Shown: one piece after another, positions 7,737-16,046 of the stretch | Numbering within the stretch: the first letter of the stretch is position 1 | How the letters are laid out: each line of letters begins with the position of its first letter | NCBI GenBank assembly: GCA_050292235.1 | Contig: JBNKLG010000032.1 | Location: 1-27,281, forward strand | From: JBNKLG01 sp050292235 | GTDB taxonomy: Bacteria > Pseudomonadota > Gammaproteobacteria > Chromatiales > Chromatiaceae | DNA: 27,281 nucleotides | Reading direction: 5' to 3' | Position numbers and translations under genes: made by a program | Notes under the pieces: model-generated | The model's database searches: none | What the model was told of the DNA's origin: nothing | The model's input: the letters and a program-made list of their open reading frames with translations, nothing else

Positions 7737-8468
7737 TCAATCCGTCAGAAAAAAGGTGATGGTTGTGACCACCCGTACGTCTTTTTCAATTTTGAGCGTA
7801 TCCCCCTGCTCTTGACCAACATCGCGGATAATAAACCCCCCTTGATGAGCGCTTCGAATCCCACCCACTTTGATGCCCGCATTTGTCGCGAACTCATTCG
7901 CTGCCAGCCGGGCATTTTTGGTAGCCTCCTTCAGCATATCGGGCTTGATATCATTCAGCTTGGTAAAGTAGTAAGAGGGTGCATTGTTTTGTATATCGAG
8001 CCCCTGGGCAATCAGCCTGTTAAGTTTTGCCCGTCCTTCAGATACCAGCCTTACCTTATCGGTCTCGACTTCGATAACCCCTACTAACATATGTTTTTCA
8101 TCAACCAGTTTTTGATCCTCTCCTCTGAACTCCCTTTTTATATAGTTGATGATGCCCGGTTTTATTTCATCCGCAGAAAAGCCACTGCTTTCCAGTAAAG
8201 CGACAATTTTATCCCGATCAACCTCAGAGGTTTCATACAACTGAGGAATCTCTCCCTTGTTATCACCGGTCACCGTATAGGTAATCACCCAGTAGGCCTT
8301 ATCCGCCTCAACCCGGCGTTCCGCCAGACCTTTTACTTCGGCTGTATTCAGTGCCACCTTGGATTTGTACAGTGTCTCACTGATAAAAAAGCCAGCGATC
8401 GAAACACCCACCGACAAAAGCAAGGCCGCTATGATCAGACCTGTTTTTCCCTGTTCATTCGCCATCAT
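7737..8468 (-). CDS. SIMPL (DUF541) domain protein
   Basis: A 243-residue SIMPL/DUF541 protein. Residues about 10-31 form a single N-terminal membrane anchor or uncleaved signal; the rest is periplasmic. The family pattern is visible: VKGLAERRVEADKAYWVITYTV at the start of the domain, KLNRLIAQGLDIQNNAPSYYFTKL in the middle, ATKNARLAANEFATNAGIKVGG, and the last strand EKDVRVVTTITFFL. The biochemical role of the family is poorly defined, with links to stress resistance and envelope signalling. It is the third gene of a minus-strand run, 60 bases after the coiled-coil gene. An ATG pair (MM) leaves the start uncertain by one codon. Confidence 0.9.
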   Translation of the reverse strand: MMANEQGKTGLIIAALLLSVGVSIAGFFISETLYKSKVALNTAEVKGLAERRVEADKAYWVITYTVTGDNKGEIPQLYETSEVDRDKIVALLESSGFSADEIKPGIINYIKREFRGEDQKLVDEKHMLVGVIEVETDKVRLVSEGRAKLNRLIAQGLDIQNNAPSYYFTKLNDIKPDMLKEATKNARLAANEFATNAGIKVGGIRSAHQGGFIIRDVGQEQGDTLKIEKDVRVVTTITFFLTD

Positions 8469-8528
8469 AATGTCATCTCTCGTTTTGGGTCAGGACCATT
8501 CCTGCCTCATGATTCAACCAATAGTTTT

Positions 8529-9479
8529 TTATTTCTTCAACTTCACATCCGGCACCAGACCAGTACCTTTCATATCCGCGGCAATCTCATCAAGAAGTTC
8601 ATCCGGGTCAATGGTCTGATTTTTCTTGGCAATGTGTTCTTCACGAGGTTCTTCAGGCGGAATCTCATCAGAGCCCATGAGCTGGTTGAGTAAATCGTCA
8701 TCAGAAAGTTGTTCTTTAGGTTCAGGTTCCTTGAGCGGAGCATCATCAGAGCCCATGAGATCATTGACCAAATCATCATCAGAAACCTCATCGGTTTCCG
8801 GTGAGATCTCTGCTTCCTCCTCCAGAATATCACCTCCATCACCCACGGCCTCTTTGATCAGGGCTTTGGCTTCGTCTTCTTCAACCAATGCATCCTGGTC
8901 TGGTTCAGGTTCCGACTTTTCGGCAACGAGGGCTTCAACCTCTGCCCGCTTTTCTGGGTCAAACATGGTGGAATATTCCTTCAACATGCGCCCCAGGGTT
9001 TCCATGGTGATCCCCAGCTCCTCGGTCAGCTCCCGGTTTTTATTGCGTAAATCCTCAAGCTCTGGATGATGGTGATCGGGTTTGATTTCGGCAGACACGG
9101 CGACTTCTGGTACATCCAAACTTCGATAAGGGTCAACCGCACTATCAAACTGCATCCGGATATCGCCAAGGCGTGACATGTCATTCTCTTTGATCAGGGC
9201 AATCAGGGTCTGATAGAAGCCTGCCTCACGACGCTTGATGGTTTTGACCGTTTTTTTCAACTTTTCGTCTTGATAGGCGTAGCGATTGACGAGGATATTA
9301 CTCATTCTCTCCGCACGGCTACCCAGTTCGGCCTGGACCGCACTGGCCAAAGCCCGAACTGCCGCCAATCGCTGAGTACGGCGGCGCATAGCCACCACAA
9401 TCATGACCACCAGCACCAGCAGCAACCCCCCGGCCACCTCTGCGAGGCCCCAGAATAGAATGGCAGGTATCTCTATCAA
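8529..9479 (-). CDS. Membrane-anchored coiled-coil protein with acidic repeat tail
   Basis: A 316-residue protein I cannot assign to a named family. Residues about 7-31 form one membrane segment followed by MRRR, so the body is probably cytoplasmic. Residues about 35-105 and 140-185 look helical and coiled-coil forming. The tail is very acidic and contains a near-repeat: SDDDLVNDLMGSD and SDDDLLNQLMGSD, then a looser copy DPDELLDEIAADM. The start is TTG at 9479, overlapping the upstream VWA gene stop (TTGA); AAGGA lies at a good distance, and later Met codons would cut the membrane segment. Translational coupling with the VWA gene suggests the two proteins work together. Confidence 0.8.
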   Translation of the reverse strand: MIEIPAILFWGLAEVAGGLLLVLVVMIVVAMRRRTQRLAAVRALASAVQAELGSRAERMSNILVNRYAYQDEKLKKTVKTIKRREAGFYQTLIALIKENDMSRLGDIRMQFDSAVDPYRSLDVPEVAVSAEIKPDHHHPELEDLRNKNRELTEELGITMETLGRMLKEYSTMFDPEKRAEVEALVAEKSEPEPDQDALVEEDEAKALIKEAVGDGGDILEEEAEISPETDEVSDDDLVNDLMGSDDAPLKEPEPKEQLSDDDLLNQLMGSDEIPPEEPREEHIAKKNQTIDPDELLDEIAADMKGTGLVPDVKLKK

Positions 9480-11278
9480 GAGTCGTCATCCTTTTCTGCG
9501 TCTTCTGATTCTGCCGATTCCTGGGATGTGGTTTTGCGTCGGCGCCACCAAAACCAACCGCCCACACCCAAAAGAATCAAGACCAGATTGCTACCGATAA
9601 AGATGAGCAGTGCGCCTGTCAACCCGTCGTCTTTCCTCTCTTCCTCGACCTTGGGCTGAGGTTTCGGCTCAGGCTTCGGCTCGACTTTAGGTGCCGGTTC
9701 AGGCTTGGTGACAACAGGCTCAGGTTTCTTTTCCTCAACAGGCGGCGGTTTGACGGGGTCAGGCTTTGACGGCGGCTGGGTACCCTGTAACAGAAGGGGA
9801 TCTGCATCAATTTTCGAGATCTTGCCTCGAAACTGACCCTGAACCTGAACCCGCAACTCGCCTTTTCCACTGAAGTCGTTTAGCGCGACTTCAACTTCAT
9901 AGGTATTCTCATCGATGGGGGCAGAAAGTTGTGGCCGATCTTCATCCCCAGTCACCAGCACGGCTTTTACCTCAGGCTGTTTGAAAAGATCCGGATCAAC
10001 CTTGACCTGAACCTTGGCTGAGGTTTCATCCAGCGTCTTGCTAAAGGTCACCGCTTTACGCACCTCAAACTGGTGGCGCTGTTCACGCACGAAGGTTTCA
10101 CTACGGCCAGTTACCACCAAAGGGTAACGGCCTGCCTTATCCGGCAGTGGCAGAGACAGGTAATAGAGACCTTCGTCATCCGGTGGCAGGGTGGTCTCCC
10201 CTGCCCCATCACCCTCTTCAAATTGGGCAACCACCTTCACCACATCCAGAAACTCCTTTTTCACCAATAATTTCCCTTCGTTGGTAAAACGTGCAGCAAT
10301 CGGCAACTTCTCCCCCGCCAAAACGATGGTTGGCAATTCAGCCAGTTGCATCTTGAGATCGGTCACGATGAGGACACGATTGTCTGGATCCAGCTCAGCC
10401 TGGACCCGCCACTCCCCCGGAACGGGCCTGTTGAGTGTGATGAGATCAAAACCCTTATCCTGGTGCCAGCGGACAGTTTCGGGTCTGGTTTGATAATCAA
10501 AAGCCTTGCCTCTGGGATCGACCAAACGTGTTGGCGCCGCGTTCTCGCCCCGAAAAATGATCAGAGTCGCCTCGTCGATACTGGTATCCACCATGAACTT
10601 ATTGTCTTTCAACGGGATAGCATCGGGCTGACTGGCCTGTTCAAACAGCTTAAGAAAGAGCCGCTGCATGCGTCCGGGCTCTTCAATAAATTCGTGTAAG
10701 CCACCGGTCTCTTCTGACAACTTACCCAGCAGCTCCCGATCCGCTCGGGGAGAGAGCGCAATGGTATGGACCTTGGCGCCCGCATGTTTCAGATCTGGCA
10801 GAAGATTCTGAATGATGCGTTGCCGTGAAGCCTGGCTGTCTGATGGATCAGGTGAGACATCAACCATACCATCGGTCAGTATAATGAGGTGGCGACTGAC
10901 CTTGGGATCCGGCTCATACCAGTCGCCGGTGGTTTGACTGATCGCCCCCTCAATATGAGTAAACTGACCGAGGGAATGAATCTGATCTATGCCTTGCCTG
11001 GCTTGACTTTTCCAAGCGTCATCAACCTGTTGCAAAGGAGCAATGGCCTTGACATGGCGATCAAAAATCCAGACGCCAGCCTGGGTCTTTTTGTCCAATA
11101 ATTCGGTGAGTAATCGCACGGCTGGCTGACGCAGGTTTTCCGGATCATTACGTTTCATACTGCCGGAGACATCGACCAGCACGCGTACATCCAGATTGTA
11201 TTCAGCCGATAGGGAGAGGGGCACCCAAATAAGGAAAAGTGCAATCCATCGCCAATAATGACACTTAATCGCATTCAT
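9476..11278 (-). CDS. VWA-domain protein with C-terminal membrane anchor
   Basis: A 600-residue exported protein. Residues 1-25 form a signal peptide ending at LSLSA. A von Willebrand factor A domain follows, with the metal site D36-x-S38-x-S40 (DVSGS), the Thr in FTHIEGAIS, and ILTDGMVD. A long beta-rich middle (about 220-480), a Pro/Lys/Glu-rich linker (about 490-545), one transmembrane segment (about 552-574, ending WFWWRRRK) and a short acidic cytoplasmic tail come next. It resembles the gammaproteobacterial family TIGR03503 in its N-terminal half. It would stand in the periplasm on a stalk, binding a ligand through its MIDAS site. It is the first gene of the run VWA, coiled-coil, SIMPL, and is divergent from the small HExxH gene. 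Confidence 0.88.
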   Translation of the reverse strand: MNAIKCHYWRWIALFLIWVPLSLSAEYNLDVRVLVDVSGSMKRNDPENLRQPAVRLLTELLDKKTQAGVWIFDRHVKAIAPLQQVDDAWKSQARQGIDQIHSLGQFTHIEGAISQTTGDWYEPDPKVSRHLIILTDGMVDVSPDPSDSQASRQRIIQNLLPDLKHAGAKVHTIALSPRADRELLGKLSEETGGLHEFIEEPGRMQRLFLKLFEQASQPDAIPLKDNKFMVDTSIDEATLIIFRGENAAPTRLVDPRGKAFDYQTRPETVRWHQDKGFDLITLNRPVPGEWRVQAELDPDNRVLIVTDLKMQLAELPTIVLAGEKLPIAARFTNEGKLLVKKEFLDVVKVVAQFEEGDGAGETTLPPDDEGLYYLSLPLPDKAGRYPLVVTGRSETFVREQRHQFEVRKAVTFSKTLDETSAKVQVKVDPDLFKQPEVKAVLVTGDEDRPQLSAPIDENTYEVEVALNDFSGKGELRVQVQGQFRGKISKIDADPLLLQGTQPPSKPDPVKPPPVEEKKPEPVVTKPEPAPKVEPKPEPKPQPKVEEERKDDGLTGALLIFIGSNLVLILLGVGGWFWWRRRKTTSQESAESEDAEKDDDS

Positions 11279-11336
11279 GGCCTTAGCCTGTGTTAAGGTT
11301 TTTTCTCACTTATTGATACAAACCCTAGTACCTATT

Positions 11337-11825
11337 ATGGATGTTATCCGATATATCGACATTGACGCTACTTTACTTGAATCTTTGCTGCGCCCCTACG
11401 GGATGCAAATCCGCCCGGTAGCGGACGATACTGAGATCCCTGGCGGCTACTGGCCGGCCCCCGAGGCTGGCTTGATTGGTGATGATCTTTTCGTGCGCAA
11501 TGACACGCCTCTGCACTCCCTTCTCCACGAAGCCTGTCACTACATCTGCATGGATGACCAACGCCGCCAGCAGCTACACACCGATGCCGGAGGAGAGTTC
11601 GTGGAAGAGAATGCAGTCTGCTACCTGCAGATCCTACTTGCAGATACAATAGTTGATCAGGGCAAGAAGCGCATGATGCGAGACATGGACACCTGGGGCT
11701 ATACCTTTCGGCTGGGTTCGGCCCAGGCCTGGTTTGAACAGGATGCGGGCGATGCCCAGGAATGGCTGAAAGAAAATGGCATCATTGATGCCCTAGGATA
11801 CCCCACTGGCCAGCGCTGCCCATAA
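11337..11825 (+). CDS. Small HExxH zincin-like protein
   Basis: A 162-residue cytosolic protein. The motif HEACH at 64-68, preceded by the helix TPLHSLL and followed 22-23 residues later by EEN (E90/E91), fits a minimal gluzincin-type zinc site. No family name comes to mind. An in-frame ATG at 11277 overlaps the start codon of the divergent VWA gene and has no ribosome binding site; the ATG at 11337 gives a protein-like start (MDVIRYIDID). It has no signal peptide. The genes on either side give no functional link. Peptidase activity is a guess from the motif. Confidence 0.8.
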   Translation: MDVIRYIDIDATLLESLLRPYGMQIRPVADDTEIPGGYWPAPEAGLIGDDLFVRNDTPLHSLLHEACHYICMDDQRRQQLHTDAGGEFVEENAVCYLQILLADTIVDQGKKRMMRDMDTWGYTFRLGSAQAWFEQDAGDAQEWLKENGIIDALGYPTGQRCP

Positions 11826-11914
11826 CCCCACACAGTCAGGTTAAGGGAACGATGAAGAGCCACGCCACTCTAACCCTAAATCAATTTTGCCACTCACATG
11901 GAGACATGAGACCA

Positions 11915-12364
11915 ATGAAGACCCGCACACTGACTTTTCTTGCCTTGGGCCTTTTTCTCACAGTCATCGCCACTGGCTGTACCAAACGTGAACAGGGCAC
12001 TGTCATTGGCGGTGTGGTTGGCGGTGCCTTGGGCAGCCAATTCGGCCATGGAGCCGGTAATGCCGCCATGACCGCTGTTGGCGCCATCGCCGGTGGCCTC
12101 ATTGGTGGTCAGATTGGTGACGACATGGATGAAAATGACCGCTACAGAGCACAAGAGGCACTGGAGCACTCACGCACCAACGAGAGCTATAGCTGGAGAA
12201 ACCCCGATAACGGTGCCCGCTATCGGGTTACCCCCACCCGCACCTACAAAGATGATGGCCGCCACTGCCGCGAATACACCACTGAAGCAGTCATTGACGG
12301 TCGCACCGAGACTGTCTACGGCACAGCCTGCCGCACCCCCGATGGCGCCTGGGAAGCTTCCTGA
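11915..12364 (+). CDS. Glycine-zipper outer-membrane lipoprotein (17 kDa antigen-like)
   Basis: A lipoprotein with signal MKTRTLTFLALGLFLTVIATGC, the lipobox ending at the Cys. The glycine-zipper pair GTVIGGVVGGALGSQFG and AVGAIAGGLIGGQIGDD forms the two-helix membrane module of the 17 kDa surface antigen / SlyB / PcpA group. The C-terminal part (YSWRNPDNGARYRVTPTRTY, CREYTTEAVIDG, YGTACRTPDGAWE) is the conserved surface-antigen tail. Upstream in-frame ATGs at 11852 and 11906 exist, but 11915 gives a clean signal peptide with GGAG 11 bases before it. The family is thought to stabilise the outer membrane. It ends 3 bases before mtaB. Confidence 0.9.
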   Translation: MKTRTLTFLALGLFLTVIATGCTKREQGTVIGGVVGGALGSQFGHGAGNAAMTAVGAIAGGLIGGQIGDDMDENDRYRAQEALEHSRTNESYSWRNPDNGARYRVTPTRTYKDDGRHCREYTTEAVIDGRTETVYGTACRTPDGAWEAS

Positions 12365-12367
12365 TCC

Positions 12368-13642
12368 TTGGCCAAAATCCACCTTACCGCCCTAGGCTGT
12401 CGTCTCAATGAAGCCGAGCTGGCCCAGTGGTCGCGAACCTTTCGCGACCAGGGCCACCAACTGATCGCAACCCCCGATGAGGCCGACCTCATCATTATCA
12501 ACACCTGTGCCGTCACTGAGACCGCCGCCCGTAAATCCCGCCTGCTGATGCGCCGCCTGCAACGGCGATATCCCCAGGCACGTCTGGTTGCCACCGGCTG
12601 CTACACCAGCCTTGAACAGACCCAGGCTGAAACTCTGGGTGCGGATCTGATGATCCCGAACCAGGACAAGGCACAACTGGTTCAACTCACGGAAAACCGT
12701 CTCTCCTTATCCGTGGCTGCCCCGGTCATACCGCAACAATCCTTTCCGACAAACCACACCCGCACCTTTATCAAGGTTCAGGATGGCTGCCGCCATCGTT
12801 GCAGCTATTGCATCGTCACTCTGGCCCGGGGAGAAGAGCAAAGTCGTTCACTGCGGGAGATTGTCACTGAGGTCAATCAGCTTTATGCGGAAGGGATACA
12901 GGAAATCGTGCTCACTGGAGTGCATTTGGGGGGCTATGGCAGTAATCTGGGCCTGCAGTTATCCGACCTCATCGCCGCCCTGTTGGCCGACACAGACATC
13001 CCCAGGCTGCGCCTGGGTTCCCTCGAGCCCTGGGACGTGCCGGGCGAGCTTTGGCATTTGATGCAATCCCCTCGCTGCATGCCCCATCTGCATCTGCCGT
13101 TGCAAAGTGGTTGCGACAGCGTCTTACAGCGCATGGCACGCCGTGGGCGTTGCTCCGATTATCGTCAATTGGTGAGCAAAGCCCGTGATGCCATCGGCGA
13201 TATCAACATCACCACCGATATCATCGTGGGCTTTCCTGGGGAAACCGAGACCGAGTGGCAGGCAAATTTGGCGTTTATCCGTGAAATAGGCTTTGGCGAC
13301 CTGCACCTGTTTCCCTACTCCCGCCGCCAGGGCACCAAGGCGGCCAGTATGCCAATGCAGATTGACGAATCCACCAAACAGGCCCGTCTGGCAGAACTCA
13401 AACAACTGGCGCAGCAACAGCGAATTGAGTATTTACAGACCCAGATTGGCAAACACTGGCCGGTATTGTTCGAACGCAGAGATGACCCTGTTCAGCCCTG
13501 GAGTGGCTACAGCCCCAATTACTTAAGGGTCGATCTCAAAGACTCACCGGCCGGAAATAACCTGCGTAATCGCATCCTCGCAGTGAACATCACTGGCACG
13601 CACCAAAACGGCAAACTCAGCGGCTACCTGGTCACACCATAA
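12368..13642 (+). CDS. mtaB: tRNA (t6A37) methylthiotransferase MtaB
   Basis: A 424-residue radical-SAM methylthiotransferase that converts t6A to ms2t6A at position 37 of ANN-reading tRNAs. It has the N-terminal UPF0004 domain with cluster cysteines C11 (LGCRLNEAE), C47 (NTCAVTETA) and C78 (ATGCY). The radical-SAM site C141-x3-C145-x2-C148 (CRHRCSYC) follows, and a C-terminal TRAM-like region lies after residue 360. LGCRLNEAE and the TGVHLGGYG motif favour MtaB over MiaB or RimO. The start is TTG at 12368, 3 bases after the lipoprotein stop; no ATG fits, because the first cysteine is at residue 11. Expression is probably coupled to the lipoprotein gene. Confidence 0.93.
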   Translation: MAKIHLTALGCRLNEAELAQWSRTFRDQGHQLIATPDEADLIIINTCAVTETAARKSRLLMRRLQRRYPQARLVATGCYTSLEQTQAETLGADLMIPNQDKAQLVQLTENRLSLSVAAPVIPQQSFPTNHTRTFIKVQDGCRHRCSYCIVTLARGEEQSRSLREIVTEVNQLYAEGIQEIVLTGVHLGGYGSNLGLQLSDLIAALLADTDIPRLRLGSLEPWDVPGELWHLMQSPRCMPHLHLPLQSGCDSVLQRMARRGRCSDYRQLVSKARDAIGDINITTDIIVGFPGETETEWQANLAFIREIGFGDLHLFPYSRRQGTKAASMPMQIDESTKQARLAELKQLAQQQRIEYLQTQIGKHWPVLFERRDDPVQPWSGYSPNYLRVDLKDSPAGNNLRNRILAVNITGTHQNGKLSGYLVTP

Positions 13643-13663
13643 GGGATCTGCAATAACCGCGTA

Positions 13664-14119
13664 TCAGGTCATCCATTGATTGATCTTTTGCTTAACGTGC
13701 ACTTCATGAAGGCCCACATCCAACCGCTGGTAGTCATCATTACGATCGACAGCATTTCTCACCATGAGACCATGGCGGCGGCGTTCTGAAGCCCCCCCTC
13801 CTGCATTCCTTACCAGGCGCAGCGCACGCTTATCACTGGCTGAGCGCATTTGATATTCGCGCACTTTAATCATTCGCCCACACAATGACTTCCCATTCAG
13901 TTTTCTGATCGCCTGTTGGCCTGCCTTATCTGAATCGCAGGTCACCAACCCGAGAAATTGACCCCGGTTTTGTTGGGGATCCACCAGATGCAGGATCTCA
14001 CACTTTACGATGTGACTTTGGCGCTGAAAAGAGAGCAGAGGTTTACAGCCGGAAGCTGCGAAGGCAAAAAACTCATCCAGGGAAACACTGGATGGGAGAT
14101 TGGAAAAAATCAAACGCAT
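13664..14119 (-). CDS. RRM-type RNA-binding protein
   Basis: A 151-residue protein with one RNA recognition motif at residues 1-88. RNP2 is LIFSNL (3-8) and RNP1 is RGQFLGLV (52-59), followed by the family block AIRKLNGKSLCGRMIKVREY. The C-terminal tail is basic (KRALRLVRN, SERRRHG), which would help RNA binding. Such single-RRM proteins occur in many gammaproteobacteria with unknown targets. AAGGAAGG lies 7 bases before the ATG, and a promoter candidate lies at 14155-14184. It converges on mtaB with a 21-base gap and no clear terminator. Confidence 0.88.
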   Translation of the reverse strand: MRLIFSNLPSSVSLDEFFAFAASGCKPLLSFQRQSHIVKCEILHLVDPQQNRGQFLGLVTCDSDKAGQQAIRKLNGKSLCGRMIKVREYQMRSASDKRALRLVRNAGGGASERRRHGLMVRNAVDRNDDYQRLDVGLHEVHVKQKINQWMT

Positions 14120-14154
14120 TATGAAACCTTCCTTTTTCTTATCCTTAATGGGTC

Positions 14155-14184
14155 ATAGTAGAATCATTGACTAAAGAATGGCAA
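14155..14184 (-). promoter_or_regulatory. Candidate promoter of the RRM gene
   Basis: Read on the minus strand, TTGCCA (14184-14179) and TACTAT (14160-14155) stand 18 bases apart. They match five and four of six consensus bases. The start point would fall about 30 bases before the ATG at 14119. Confidence 0.45.
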
Positions 14185-14321
14185 ACATTGCTGCAATTTC
14201 TTGCAAGAATTTCCGATCTCCTTCCATCCGTCCTGTAGAATCCTTTCTTAAAGAAACAACCGTTTTTTCCACCCATTCAATCTATTGGCACATCTCACCG
14301 GAACATCCGCTTTTTTCGGCC

Positions 14322-15878
14322 ATGAACAGAACACAACGGGTCAAAATCCTCGATACCACCTTACGCGATGGAGAGCAGACCCAACGGGTGGCTTTCTCAC
14401 CAAAAGAGAAGCTCAATATTGCCCAGGCCCTGCTGGAGTGGGTGCGGGTGGATCGTTTGGAAATCGCCTCAGCACGAGTCTCTCAGGGGGAACAGAAGGC
14501 GGTAGCCAGTATCCTGGAGTGGGCCAAAACAGCAGGTCTGGCCAATCGTATCGAGGTGCTGGGCTTCGTGGATCAGGATCGCAGTGTCAACTGGATTCGG
14601 GAAGCCGGGGGACGGGTACTCAATCTCCTGGCCAAAGGCAGTGAAAAGCATTGTCACGGGCAACTGAAAAAGAGCCTGCCACAGCATCTGGCGGATATTC
14701 ACCAGACCCTGGCATTCGCTTTTGAGCAGGGCTTGAGTGTCAACCTCTACTTGGAAGACTGGTCCAACGGCTATCGGGAGTCTCCAGACTATGTCTTCCA
14801 AATGATGGACGCCCTCAGTGAGTGCGGCATCGGTCATTTCATGCTGCCGGATACCCTCGGCGTCATGACACCGGAACAGGTCTTCGACAGCCTGACCGAT
14901 ATGCGCCAGCGTTTTCCCCAAAGCCAGTTTGATTTCCATCCCCATAATGACTACGGACTGGCCACCGCCAACTGCCTGGCCGCTGCCCGTGCCGGTGCCT
15001 CCAGTATTCACTGTACCGTCAACTGTCTGGGTGAGCGGGCTGGCAATGCCGCCCTGGCTGAAGTGGTGGTCAATCTCAGGGATCACCTGGGGTTGCAACT
15101 GAAGATCGATGAGCGTCATATCGGGCGCATCAGTCGCATGGTGGAAAACTTCTCCGGCAAACGTCTGGCCGACAACGCCCCTATCGTCGGTGAAGATGTC
15201 TTCACACAAACCAGCGGCATTCATGCCGATGGCGACAGCAAAAGCAATCTTTACCAAACCGAGCTCCGCCCTGAGCGCTTTGCCCGCCAGCGGGGCTATG
15301 CCCTGGGCAAACTCAGCGGCAAGGCCTCTGTGCTGAAAAACCTGGAGCGTCTGGATATCCAGCTTTCACCCGAAGATCAGGAGAAGGTACTGCAACGCAT
15401 CGTTGCCCTGGGAGATTCGAAAAAGTCCGTCACCACCGAAGATCTCCCCTTCATCATTGCCGAAGTACTGGAGAGCCGCGACTTCGACAACATCGAACTG
15501 CTCAACTGCTCCCTCACCAGTGGATTCAATCTGGAATCCACCTCCAGCATCCGCATCCGCATCGAGGATCAGATCTACCTCTCATCAGGCATCGGCAATG
15601 GCGGATTCGACGCCTTTATGGCCGCCCTGGACAAGGTGCTGCAAGAAAAAGCCATTCCCATACCAAAATTGGTGGATTTTGAGATTCGCATTCCCAGAGG
15701 GGGGACCAGCAGTGCCCTGACCGAGGCCATCATCACCTGGGACAGCAACCATGCTGTCTTCAAGACCCGAGGACTGGACGCCAACCAGGTATTCGCCAGC
15801 ATCAAAGCGGCCATCCGAATGGTCAGTATCTGTCTTAACAAATCCGGAACCAAACCCAATTTAACCCTGGGGGAATAG
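14322..15878 (+). CDS. 2-isopropylmalate synthase-like (LeuA family) enzyme
   Basis: A 518-residue enzyme of the LeuA/citramalate/homocitrate synthase family, which condenses acetyl-CoA with a 2-oxo acid. It begins with the HMGL-like TIM barrel (DTTLRDGEQTQR, residues 11-22). The metal ligands are H206 and H208 in FHPHNDYG, and NCLGERAGNAALAEVV follows. A C-terminal LeuA-type regulatory domain ends at IPRGGTSSALTEAIITW and later strands. An in-frame ATG at 14178 would add 48 residues without family similarity, so I chose 14322, which puts DTTLRDGEQ at the normal place. HPHNDYG instead of the HCHND common in LeuA, and the absence of leuBCD, leave the substrate open (2-oxoisovalerate, pyruvate or another). 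A possible -10 TAGAAT lies at 14236. Confidence 0.85.
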   Translation: MNRTQRVKILDTTLRDGEQTQRVAFSPKEKLNIAQALLEWVRVDRLEIASARVSQGEQKAVASILEWAKTAGLANRIEVLGFVDQDRSVNWIREAGGRVLNLLAKGSEKHCHGQLKKSLPQHLADIHQTLAFAFEQGLSVNLYLEDWSNGYRESPDYVFQMMDALSECGIGHFMLPDTLGVMTPEQVFDSLTDMRQRFPQSQFDFHPHNDYGLATANCLAAARAGASSIHCTVNCLGERAGNAALAEVVVNLRDHLGLQLKIDERHIGRISRMVENFSGKRLADNAPIVGEDVFTQTSGIHADGDSKSNLYQTELRPERFARQRGYALGKLSGKASVLKNLERLDIQLSPEDQEKVLQRIVALGDSKKSVTTEDLPFIIAEVLESRDFDNIELLNCSLTSGFNLESTSSIRIRIEDQIYLSSGIGNGGFDAFMAALDKVLQEKAIPIPKLVDFEIRIPRGGTSSALTEAIITWDSNHAVFKTRGLDANQVFASIKAAIRMVSICLNKSGTKPNLTLGE

Positions 15879-16046
15879 AAATATCCGATAACCTCTGTGT
15901 AGAATGAAGGAATGTCCTTGCCATTTAAGGGCTCATCTGTTTAACAAACTGCTGATTTGCCGCAAAAGAGAGAACCCTTCAGGCCATCAGCGAAATAACA
16001 AGGCGCCCATCAAAGCGCTTCCTACCTACTGAATGAGGAGAAATAT

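Noticed and set aside
11277..11336. Earlier ATG for the HExxH protein
   Set aside because: It overlaps the start codon of the divergent VWA gene, has no ribosome binding site and adds a stretch unlike the rest of the protein.
14178..14321. Upstream in-frame extension of the LeuA-like gene, or a leader peptide
   Set aside because: The 48 extra residues have no family similarity and no Leu/Ile/Val codon run typical of attenuator leaders. A -10-like TAGAAT lies inside it.
15918..15946. TTGCCA with TTTAAC-like -10 as the sqr promoter
   Set aside because: Only a weak -10 match; I could not prefer it over other AT-rich hexamers in the 168-base leader.
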